A DNA stretch of 64,000 bases, from NCBI RefSeq assembly GCF_900696085.1, contig NZ_CAADFC020000003.1, positions 1-64,000 of the forward strand. The letters are read 5' to 3'. The notes under the pieces are model-generated. The model made no database searches. It worked only from the letters and a program-made list of their open reading frames with translations, and had not been told where the DNA came from. The DNA is from Bradyrhizobium ivorense (GTDB lineage: Bacteria; Pseudomonadota; Alphaproteobacteria; Rhizobiales; Xanthobacteraceae). The translations under genes and the position numbers were made by a program. Of the stretch, positions 1-7,102 are shown one piece after another (the first letter of the stretch is position 1; every line of letters starts with the position of its first letter).

Positions 1-1
1 G

Positions 2-151
2 TTTACGAAGAAACTCGAGAGAGGTCGTTTTGTCTGGCCGTCGCTGGCCGATGGCGTGGTGCCGATATCGCAGGCGCAGATGAGCTATCTGTTATCCGGC
101 ATCGACTGGCGCAATCCGCAGGAGTCCTGGCGTCCCACGAGCGTGGGTTGA
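2..151 (+). CDS. tnpB: IS66 TnpB, C-terminal fragment (5' end outside window)
   Basis: The frame beginning at base 2 is open from the window edge and ends with TGA at 149-151. It gives the last 49 residues of an IS66 TnpB protein, including the KKLERGRFVWP segment and the SYLLSGIDW segment that are typical of the family's C-terminus. TnpB is an accessory protein needed for IS66 transposition. Its biochemical role is poorly known. It sits 45 bases before tnpC, as expected for IS66 order. Only the tail is present because the window starts inside the gene. Confidence 0.8.
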   Translation, partial: FTKKLERGRFVWPSLADGVVPISQAQMSYLLSGIDWRNPQESWRPTSVG

Positions 152-196
152 GACTTTGTCATTTGAGTTTGGCAGCGAATGTGATTCCATCTGGCT

Positions 197-1846
197 ATGG
201 ACTCCAGCGCCGACCTGCCGCCCGATCTTGCCGCTGCGCATGCAATGATCCTGGCCGAGCGCGCGGCCAGGCTCGCGGCGGAAACGAGGCTTGCTGAAGC
301 GGCCAACGCCCAGGCGAGGCAATCGAGCGCCGAAGCGCTGATTGCCCATCTTAAGCTCGAGATCGAGAAGCTACGACGGACTATATATGGCACGCGCTCA
401 GAGCGGTCGGCGCGGCTGCTCGACCAGCTGGAACTTGAGCTTGAAGAGCTCGAGGCGGGCGCTACTGAAGATGAACTGGCTGCCGAGAAGGCGGCCGGGA
501 AGACGCAGACGGTGCGTTCGTTTGAGCGCAAGCGGCCTCTGCGCCAGCCCTTTCCCGATGACATCGAGCGAGAACGCGTGGTCCTGCCGGCCCCGACGCA
601 ATGTCCCTGCTGCGGATCGGCCCGGCTGTCGAAGCTCGGCGAAAGCGTGACCTCGACGCTGGAAGAGATCCCACGCCGGTTCAAGGTGATCGACACGGTG
701 CGGGAGAAGTTTAGTTGCCGGGACTGCGAAGCGATCACGCAGCCGCCAGCGCCGTTCCATGCCACGCCGCGGGGCTATATCGGACCCCAGCTTCTGGCGA
801 CGATCCTGTTTGACAAATTTGGCCAGCATCAGCCGTTAAACAGACAGGTCCAGCGCTTCAAATGCGAGGGGATCGACCTATCGGTCTCGACGCTGGCGGA
901 CCAGGTGGGCGCCGGAGCCTTCGCGGTCAGGCCGATCTTTGAACTAATCGAAGCCTATGTGCTCTCCGCCAATAGGCTTCATGGCGACGACACCAAGATC
1001 CCGATCCTGGCGAAAGGGAAGACGGACACCGGCCGGATTTGGACCTATGTTCGCGACGATCGGCCATTCGGCGGGCGAGATCCACCGGCGGCGCTGTTCT
1101 ACGCCTCACGTGATCGGCGCGGCGAGCATCCCGCGCGGCATCTTCAGAACTTCGCTGGGATACTGCAGGCCGATGCCTATAGCGGGTTTAACGCTCTCTT
1201 CGATCCCGGACGCAAGGCGTTGCCGGCCACGGCCGCCTTCTGCTGGGCACACGGCCGCAGAGCATTCTTCGAACTGGCCGATATCGCCCAGAACGCGCGC
1301 CGCGGACGGTCGGCGACGGCGATCTCGCCCGTTGCGCTGGAAGCGGTTCGTCGGATTGACCAGCTGTTCGAGATCGAGCGCGACATCTATGGGCTGAGCG
1401 CCGAGGAGCGGCTGCAGATCCGCCGGGAAAGAAGCGCGCCACTGCTGACCGACCTTGAGGCTTGGCTCCGGGCGGAATCTGCCCGGCTGTCGCGTTCGTC
1501 CAACGTGATCAAGCCGATCAACTATCTGCTCAACCGTTGGGAGGGCTTTGCCCGCCTTGTCCACGACGGAAGGATCTGCATGACGAACAATGCAGCAGAG
1601 CGGGCGTTGCGCGGCTTTGCCCTGGGAAGAAAGGCATGGTTGTTCGCCGGTTCTGATCGCGGCGCGGAGCGAGCTGCCGTGATGGCCACGCTTATCATGA
1701 CGGCGCGTCTCAACGACATCGACCCGAAAGCCTGGCTTGCCGACGTCTTCGCGCGCATCGCCGATATGCCGCAGAACCGCCTGCACGAGTTGTTGCCCTG
1801 GAACTGGACGCCTCCTGCGCTGACACCCTCCACTCAGGCCGCGTAG
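197..1846 (+). CDS. tnpC: IS66-family transposase TnpC
   Basis: The 549-residue product has the full IS66 transposase layout. An N-terminal helical, probably coiled-coil region (about residues 15-110) is followed by a cysteine-rich zinc-binding segment (C136, C138, C139, then C174 and C177). The DDE nuclease core comes next, with likely catalytic residues in HGDDT (D264/265), QADAYSG (D326) and NNAAERA (E468). The length is normal for the family, and no frameshift is seen. It lies just after the tnpB end, and an 80-residue gene follows two bases after its stop. The enzyme would cut and join the element's ends. Confidence 0.92.
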   Translation: MDSSADLPPDLAAAHAMILAERAARLAAETRLAEAANAQARQSSAEALIAHLKLEIEKLRRTIYGTRSERSARLLDQLELELEELEAGATEDELAAEKAAGKTQTVRSFERKRPLRQPFPDDIERERVVLPAPTQCPCCGSARLSKLGESVTSTLEEIPRRFKVIDTVREKFSCRDCEAITQPPAPFHATPRGYIGPQLLATILFDKFGQHQPLNRQVQRFKCEGIDLSVSTLADQVGAGAFAVRPIFELIEAYVLSANRLHGDDTKIPILAKGKTDTGRIWTYVRDDRPFGGRDPPAALFYASRDRRGEHPARHLQNFAGILQADAYSGFNALFDPGRKALPATAAFCWAHGRRAFFELADIAQNARRGRSATAISPVALEAVRRIDQLFEIERDIYGLSAEERLQIRRERSAPLLTDLEAWLRAESARLSRSSNVIKPINYLLNRWEGFARLVHDGRICMTNNAAERALRGFALGRKAWLFAGSDRGAERAAVMATLIMTARLNDIDPKAWLADVFARIADMPQNRLHELLPWNWTPPALTPSTQAA

Positions 1847-1848
1847 CC

Positions 1849-2091
1849 ATGCACGTCAACAAGGTTTATGCCGTCTTCACCATCAGTCGCGTCGCCAAGG
1901 ACCTTGGAGAAGACGAGGACTGGCTCTCGGACGTGGCCAACGGAATGGACACAGAGGATGGCGTCATCTGGGTTTACGGCATAGGTGACGACCAGGTCAT
2001 GGCGTTCACCGACTTCGGCATCGAGAACCTGACCGAGCTCATCAGGATGCACAGGGAAGACCCGGAACTCCTCAACCGCTTGAACCGGTGA
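1849..2091 (+). CDS. Small IS66-associated hypothetical protein
   Basis: This 80-residue gene starts two bases after the tnpC stop. Its own stop (TGA, 2089-2091) overlaps the GTG start of the next transposase gene in a GTGA arrangement, so translation of the three genes could be coupled. The product is acidic, with few basic residues and many Asp and Glu. It contains an EDEDWLSDVANGMDTEDG segment and a predicted alpha-beta pattern. No catalytic motif is visible. I do not recognise a named domain. The tight packing suggests an accessory protein of the transposon and not an unrelated cargo gene, but its function is unknown. Confidence 0.7.
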   Translation: MHVNKVYAVFTISRVAKDLGEDEDWLSDVANGMDTEDGVIWVYGIGDDQVMAFTDFGIENLTELIRMHREDPELLNRLNR

Positions 2092-3679
2092 GCCCCTGTT
2101 CGCGGCCTAGCTCGGATGGATACGACCTTGCCGCTGCGCACGCAATGATCCTTGCGCAGCGCGAACAACTGGCGCTGGCGAAGAGCGAAGTGACCGTCGG
2201 TCGACTGGAAATCGAGCGGCTGAAGCTGATGCTGGCCAAGGCACGGCGTGAACAGTTCGGGCAATCCTCCGAACGCGGCAAGCTGCTGGTCGAACAGCTC
2301 GAGCTTGCCATCGAGGATCTCGAAGAGACGCAGGCCGAACAGGAAACCAAGGCCGAACTCGCCGCGCCAGGGGCCGCCAAGGAGAAGCGCGCGCAAAATC
2401 CACGGCCGCCGCGACGTCCGTTGCCGGACAATCTGCCGGTCGAGCGCGTCGTCGAACCCGCGCCTTGCGCATGTGGTAAGTGCGGCAGCGAGCGGCTGCA
2501 TAAGCTCGGCGAGGTGGTCTCGAAGACCCTGGAATGCGAGCCGCGGCGCTGGAAGATTATCGAGCATGTCCGCGAAAAGTTCTCCTGCCGAGATTGCGAG
2601 GCGATCACAGAGGCGCCGGCACCCTCCCATCCGATCCCGCGAGGCTTTGCCGGGCCGAACCTGCTGGCGATGGTGCTGGTCAACAAGTTCCTGCTGCATC
2701 AGCCGTTGAACCGGCAGAGCAAGACCTATGCCCGCGAGGGGATCGAGATCGACGTCTCGACCTTGGCGGATCGGATTGGCGCCTGCGTGGTAGCACTCGC
2801 TCCCATTATTGAGGCCATCCGGATCCACGTCATGAGCGCGGAACGCATCCACGCCGACGATACGACGGTGCCGGTGCTGGCCAAGCTTAAGACGGTTACC
2901 GGCCGGATCTGGACTTATGTTCGCGATGACCGGCCGTTTGGCGGCACGGATCCGCCGGCGGCCCTGTTCTACTACTCACGCAACCGGGCTGGAGAACATC
3001 CGCAAAGCCATCTTGCCGGCTATGTGGGCCTCATGCAGGCCGATGCCTTCGATGGATATAACCAGCTCTACAAGGCCCAAAGGAAGCCGGTCCGATCCTG
3101 GAAGCGGCGTGTTGGAGCCACGGCCGCAGAAAGTTCTTCGACCTGGCGAAGTCTGGAGAGGCGCCGATTGCCAGCGAGGCCGTGCGACGCATCGATACCT
3201 TGTTCGAGATCGAGCGCACCATCAACGGCAAAACGCCGGAACAGCGGCTTGCGACACGTCGTGATCAGTCGAGGCCGATCGTCGCCGATCCCGAAATCTG
3301 GATGCGCCAGCAGCGAACCTTGCTCTCATCAGGCAACGATACTGCGAAGGCGATCAACTACCTGCTCAACCGCTGGGCGGCGTTCACCCGCTTCCTGGAC
3401 GATGGCCGCATCTGCCTCTCTAACAACGCTGCCGAACGAGCGCTACGCGGTGTGGCTGTCGGAAGACGAAATTGGACCTTCGCCGGTTCAGATGCTGGTG
3501 GCAATCGTGCCGCCGCTGTCTATACCCTGATCGAAACCTGCAAGATGAACGACGTTGATCCGCAAGCCTGGCTCGCTGACGTGCTGGCCAGGCTTCCTGA
3601 TCACCCCGTCAACAAAGTCGCCGACCTGCTCCCGTGGAATTGGAAGGCGACCCAACAGTCCAAAGCGGCTGCTGCCTGA
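2088..3679 (+). pseudogene. tnpC: Second IS66 tnpC, broken by a one-base deletion
   Basis: The reading frame from GTG 2088 encodes a TnpC paralogue of the upstream gene (same zinc-type cysteines, a HADDT motif and a QADAFDGY motif). Good similarity ends near base 3088. After that the correct continuation, including SHGRRKFF, NNAAERALRG and the C-terminal LLPWNW, is found one frame away and runs to the stop at 3677-3679. The break fits loss of one G where AAGCCGGTCC should probably read AAGCCGGGTCC. As written, the protein stops early with a wrong tail and loses the DDE glutamate. A sequencing error in a G run cannot be excluded. Confidence 0.85.
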
Positions 3680-3831
3680 ACGCCGCGGCAGACCGGCGCG
3701 ACTGCCCGGGGTGCTGGCCGGATGCGTACATCGGAGTTGCGGCGGCCGCCGCTACATCGGTCTGGCTTGCGACGGCGGCCAGATTAGCGTCCGACGACCA
3801 CTCAACATACCGGACGACCGCAAAGACAAGC

Positions 3832-3847
3832 GTAAGCGCTCAGCCGG
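3832..3847 (+). repeat. Left terminal inverted repeat of IS66 element
   Basis: GTAAGCGCTCAGCCGG. It matches the right end at 15 of 16 positions when read inward, and lies just past the tnpC stop side of the element. Confidence 0.88.
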
Positions 3848-3851
3848 GGCC

Positions 3852-5441
3852 CTATTGAGGCTGACTTGACGGCTTGCGGAAGCGCCACGGCATGAGGTCG
3901 CCGATTCTGCTATGGGGATGGCCGTCGATGATCGCCTCGAGTGTTTCGGCGACGTAGGCAACCGGGTTGACGTCGTTGAGCTTGCAGGTGGCGACGATCG
4001 ACGCGAGTAAGGCCCAGTTTTCTGCCCCGATTTCATGACCGGCGAAGAGAGCGTTTTTCCTGGTCAAGCAGACTGGCCGGATGGCGTTCTCGACCGGGTT
4101 GGTGTCGAGCTCGAGACGCCCGTCTTCGAGGAAGCGGGTCAGCCCCTGCCAATGATTGAGCGCATAGCGGATGTCCTCGGCGAGCGTCGAACCGCTGGAG
4201 ATCATCGACAGCTGTTTCTCGAACCACGACCTTAGCGCGGCTACCATGGGCAGCGAGTGCGTCTTGCGCGCGGCCAACCGCATGTCCGGCGATGAGCCGC
4301 GCACCATGGCTTCGATGGCGTAAAGCTGTGCGATGTGCCGAACGGCGGCCTCGGCGATCGGCGACTTGCTGTTGCGCAGCAATTTGACGAAGCGCCGGCG
4401 CAAATGGCTCCAGCAATGCACGAGCGTCCATGGCCCTTGTGGTCGAGCAACTTCGGTCAGCCGGTCATACCCGTCATAGGCGTCGCATTGCAGGTAGCGT
4501 CCGCCAAAACCATCGAGGAACTGCTCAGCGAAGGCGCCGCTGCGACCGGGGGCATATCGGAACAGCACGACCGGCGGACTTGGACCGCTGTGGCCGCGGT
4601 CGTCTGAGGCGATCGCCCAGAAGTAGCCTTTCTTCGTTTGGCCGCGCCCCGGATCGAGTACCGGCGCCTTGGTTTCATCCATGAACAGCCGATCCGCCAT
4701 GGCCAGGTGGTGGCGCATGTGGTCCGCGATGGGCTGAAGATGGAAGCAGGCGCGGCCAGACCAGTTGCCCAGTGTCGCCCGATCAAGCCGGGTCCCCTGG
4801 CGCGCATAGATCTCGGCCTGACGGTAAAATGGCGTATGGTCGCCAAACTTGGAGACGATCACGTGCGCGATGGCCGCTTCGGTCGGCAGCCCGCCGGGCA
4901 CGACGTGCTCCGGTGCGTGCGCCTGCACGACGGGACCCGAGCAGCGGCGACAGATGTATTTCGGGCGGCGTGTGACCAGCACACGCCATTGCGCTGGGAT
5001 CACGTCGAGGCGCTGGCTGACGTCCTCGCCGATCTTCGTCATGGCGCCGCAACCGCACGGGCAGAGCGTGCTCGCAGGCTCGATAATCCGTTCCACCCGC
5101 GGCAAATGGGCAGGCAAGCAGCCGCGATTGCGATGAGAACCATGATCTGGCGCGTTCCGTGATCGACCCTGGATCACCGCCTCGGCTCTCTCCTGCGCGG
5201 CATCCAGGATGCCTTGCGCGATCTCCACGTCTTCGAGCGGTAAATGATACTGATCTGGTCGCAGCTTCTCGGATTTCGCGCCGAACCTGTCGCGTCGCAA
5301 TTCGCCGAGAATGATCTCCAGCCGGCGCCGGGCTTCTTCCGACGCCGCCAGTGCCCCCTGATGCTCGCTCAAGGCCGCCTGCGTCTGCGCCAAAAGCGCC
5401 TTAAGGCGTTCGTTTTCGTCGCGCAGCGCCGCGATGCTCAT
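3852..5441 (-). CDS. tnpC: IS66-family transposase TnpC
   Basis: The 529-residue transposase is the last gene of the complete IS66 element. It has a helical N-terminus (about residues 1-90), paired cysteines of the zinc-binding segment (CPCGCG and CRRCSG), then DDE-type motifs FMDETKAP, QCDAYDGYD and DTNPVENAIRP. It ends with the C-terminal domain that includes LLASIVATCKLNDVNP. It is clearly diverged from the two tnpC copies at 197-3679, so this is a separate IS66 lineage and not a local duplicate. It appears intact and may be active. Confidence 0.92.
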   Translation of the reverse strand: MSIAALRDENERLKALLAQTQAALSEHQGALAASEEARRRLEIILGELRRDRFGAKSEKLRPDQYHLPLEDVEIAQGILDAAQERAEAVIQGRSRNAPDHGSHRNRGCLPAHLPRVERIIEPASTLCPCGCGAMTKIGEDVSQRLDVIPAQWRVLVTRRPKYICRRCSGPVVQAHAPEHVVPGGLPTEAAIAHVIVSKFGDHTPFYRQAEIYARQGTRLDRATLGNWSGRACFHLQPIADHMRHHLAMADRLFMDETKAPVLDPGRGQTKKGYFWAIASDDRGHSGPSPPVVLFRYAPGRSGAFAEQFLDGFGGRYLQCDAYDGYDRLTEVARPQGPWTLVHCWSHLRRRFVKLLRNSKSPIAEAAVRHIAQLYAIEAMVRGSSPDMRLAARKTHSLPMVAALRSWFEKQLSMISSGSTLAEDIRYALNHWQGLTRFLEDGRLELDTNPVENAIRPVCLTRKNALFAGHEIGAENWALLASIVATCKLNDVNPVAYVAETLEAIIDGHPHSRIGDLMPWRFRKPSSQPQ

Positions 5442-5510
5442 GCGCTATTTCGAGCACATCGCCGCCGCTCGTGCCACGTTCAAAATAGCTGCCGAGTCAT
5501 TCTGCCGCAG

Positions 5511-5864
5511 TTATCCCGCCGCTTGCGGGCGCCGTGCTTCCTCCGGGCGGACCAATCTCCAATCCAGCCCCTCGAACAAGGCCGCGAACATCGCCGGCGA
5601 CATCCGCATCACGCCGTTCGCGATCGTTGGCCAAACAAACTTGCAACCTTCGAGGCGCTTGTGCACCAACACCAGGCCCGTTCGATCCCAGACCAAAATC
5701 TTGATCCGATCCGCTCGTTTCGAGCGGAACACGAAGGCTGCTCCGCTGAACGGGTCGAGATGAAGCATCTCCTGCACCTTCGCCGCAAGCCCGTCGTGGC
5801 CACAGCGGAAGTCGATCGGCCGCGTGGCCACGTAAATCTTCAGATCAGCACCGGCCGCGATCAT
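5511..5864 (-). CDS. tnpB: IS66 accessory protein TnpB
   Basis: The 117-residue product has the hallmarks of IS66 TnpB (the IS66 Orf2-like family): KIYVATRPIDFRCGHDGLA near the N-terminus, then the PFSGAAFVFRSKRADRIKIL segment and the W-D-R-T-G-L-V motif. It overlaps tnpA by four bases (ATGA, with TGA at 5861-5863 and ATG at 5862-5864), which suggests translational coupling. Family proteins are required together with TnpA and TnpC for transposition, by an unknown mechanism. The C-terminus ends near AAG, within the normal size range. Confidence 0.92.
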   Translation of the reverse strand: MIAAGADLKIYVATRPIDFRCGHDGLAAKVQEMLHLDPFSGAAFVFRSKRADRIKILVWDRTGLVLVHKRLEGCKFVWPTIANGVMRMSPAMFAALFEGLDWRLVRPEEARRPQAAG

Positions 5865-6283
5865 CGTGACGCTCGCACCGCACGGATCACCCGGGATAGC
5901 TGCTCGGCATCAATGGCCGTATCCGTCCGCAGCACGACATCACCGATCGCAATCTCAGGCTTGATCGCCGGAGCCTGATGCTCCTCCAACCCACCTTCCA
6001 CGACCAGCGGCGCGAATGTCGGCGGGGATGCCTCGCACGGCGGCAACATACCTCGTTGTCGAAGCCGCCGTCGCCAATCGTAGACCTGCCAGCGCGTCGC
6101 TCCGTGCTTGCGCGCCACCTCGGATACCTGGGCGCCGGGTAACAGACTCTCGGCGGCGATCCGAGCTCTCTCAGCTTCCGACCGCACACGACGTCCTGAC
6201 GGCCCTTCAAGGATCTCCAGCCGGCTCACCGACCCCGCCGATGAGCCGCCCAAATGGACGTCCTTTTTGCTGTCCAATCCCAT
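5861..6283 (-). CDS. tnpA: IS66 accessory protein TnpA (HTH)
   Basis: This is the first gene of the complete IS66 element, about 140 residues from the internal Met at 6283 (MGLDSKKDV). A further in-frame ATG at 6319 would add 12 residues. The centre holds a helix-turn-helix of the transposase orfA/Tnp_8 kind (residues around SEVARKHGATRWQVYDWRR). The C-terminal half is variable, with an acidic stretch. TnpA probably binds the element ends or regulates transposition. It overlaps tnpB by four bases. Confidence 0.85.
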   Translation of the reverse strand: MGLDSKKDVHLGGSSAGSVSRLEILEGPSGRRVRSEAERARIAAESLLPGAQVSEVARKHGATRWQVYDWRRRLRQRGMLPPCEASPPTFAPLVVEGGLEEHQAPAIKPEIAIGDVVLRTDTAIDAEQLSRVIRAVRASR

Positions 6284-6346
6284 CCCAAACCTCCGTACAA
6301 GCCGGAGGCTTCTTCGCATAGCTACCCAGATCCCGAAGCAAGGGTT

Positions 6347-6362
6347 CCGGCTAAGCGCTTAC
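6347..6362 (-). repeat. Right terminal inverted repeat of IS66 element
   Basis: On the minus strand it reads GTAAGCGCTTAGCCGG, the partner of the left end at 3832-3847 with one mismatch. It lies about 60 bases upstream of tnpA. Confidence 0.88.
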
Positions 6363-6846
6363 GGTGAGGCCGGTCGCGTACTGCTTTTTCCTGGGTATTT
6401 TGAAGCCGAGATCGCTCCGCCCCAACTCTCGGCAGGCCTCTAGCGGGCACATAGGGGCTGCAGGCCTCGCTGCGGTTTGTGGCAGATTACGGCCAGACGT
6501 TCACGCTCGCCGACCGTTCTGGCACCCCGAAAGGTCAACTGAGGGTGCAATTCAGCTATTTGTCAGACTCGCATTTGAGCGACGAGTTGCGAGCAGAGGC
6601 CGATACGCTGGGCAATTGGCCGAAAAGCGTGGCGTAGCTAGAGAGAGAGTTGCCGCCGCGACGCAACCCAACATTGTTTCCTTTCCAAATGATGAAGTTT
6701 TGACGCTTTCGGGTGTGACATCGCCGCCGCGGAGCCGGTGGCCAACTACCAAGCTAAGGCCCCTCGCTCCGCGCGAGCCCTCAGCTGAAAACGACAGCGA
6801 CGTGGTCTTCGGCTCACCATTCAGACGCTGCGGTAAAAGCCCCAGA
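6363..6846. other. 484 bases without a convincing gene
   Basis: Between the IS66 right end and the small gene at 6847-7035 I find no open frame with family similarity, a good ribosome site or a membrane/signal pattern. Open frames here on both strands are short or lie antisense to the neighbouring small gene. The stretch may be remnant island DNA. Confidence 0.5.
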
Positions 6847-7035
6847 CTATTTTCCCTGGGAAGAATCGCTTTTATTGACCGCGCTGGTCTGCTCGACGTA
6901 ACCGCGAAAGATGTCGATCGCCTCACTGCTAACGTTGCTACGCTCAAGCTGAGCGCGGGTTAAGGTTTGAACCGCATCTGCCGGACTCGTTGGCTCGATT
7001 GCAAACCCGCCATGGCCGAGATCAACCACCTTCAT
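6847..7035 (-). CDS. Small protein downstream of MPE-GAF gene
   Basis: The 62-residue gene starts at ATG 7033-7035, chosen because AGGAGG lies nine bases upstream on the minus strand. A longer frame to 7101 lacks such a site. The protein begins MKVVDLGHGGFAIEPTSP, has a helical middle (VQTLTRAQLERSN, AIDIFRGYVEQ) and an Asp/Ser/Lys tail. It has no signal peptide or membrane segment. The gene starts 67 bases after the stop of the 820-residue metallophosphoesterase, on the same strand, so the two are probably co-transcribed. I do not recognise the family. A regulator or inhibitor of its neighbour is one inference. Confidence 0.6.
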   Translation of the reverse strand: MKVVDLGHGGFAIEPTSPADAVQTLTRAQLERSNVSSEAIDIFRGYVEQTSAVNKSDSSQGK

Positions 7036-7102
7036 AGGCAAGAGCCTCCTCTCAGAACGGAATCGAACATAGGACCGGGACGGAGCAACGGCAACCTGCA
7101 AC

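Larger units (their letters stand above)
1..3729 (+). mobile_element. IS66-family element, left part outside the window
   Basis: This stretch holds the 3' end of a tnpB gene, a full tnpC, an 80-residue gene and a second, broken tnpC, all on the plus strand. IS66 elements normally carry tnpA-tnpB-tnpC once, so a second tnpC in the same orientation is unusual. The left end lies before base 1. A possible right end is at 3729, where the minus strand reads GTACGCATCCGGCCAGC, resembling the GTAAGCG type of IS66 terminus. That boundary is tentative. Two fused elements, or one atypical element with an extra transposase gene, are both possible. Confidence 0.65.
3832..6362 (-). mobile_element. Complete IS66-family element, 2.53 kb
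   Basis: Three genes in order tnpA-tnpB-tnpC on the minus strand are bracketed by inverted repeats. The left end reads GTAAGCGCTCAGCCGG from 3832. The right end on the minus strand reads GTAAGCGCTTAGCCGG from 6362. One mismatch in 16 and the GTAAGCG start are as expected for IS66. The genes look intact. IS66 elements usually make 8-base target duplications, but the flanks (AGACAAGC before, GGTGAGGC after) do not match. The element has therefore been rearranged since insertion, or its flanks have recombined or changed. Confidence 0.9.

Noticed and set aside
6364..6963. A 199-codon plus-strand frame after the IS66 element
   Set aside because: It is antisense to the well-started small gene and shows no domain or ribosome site.
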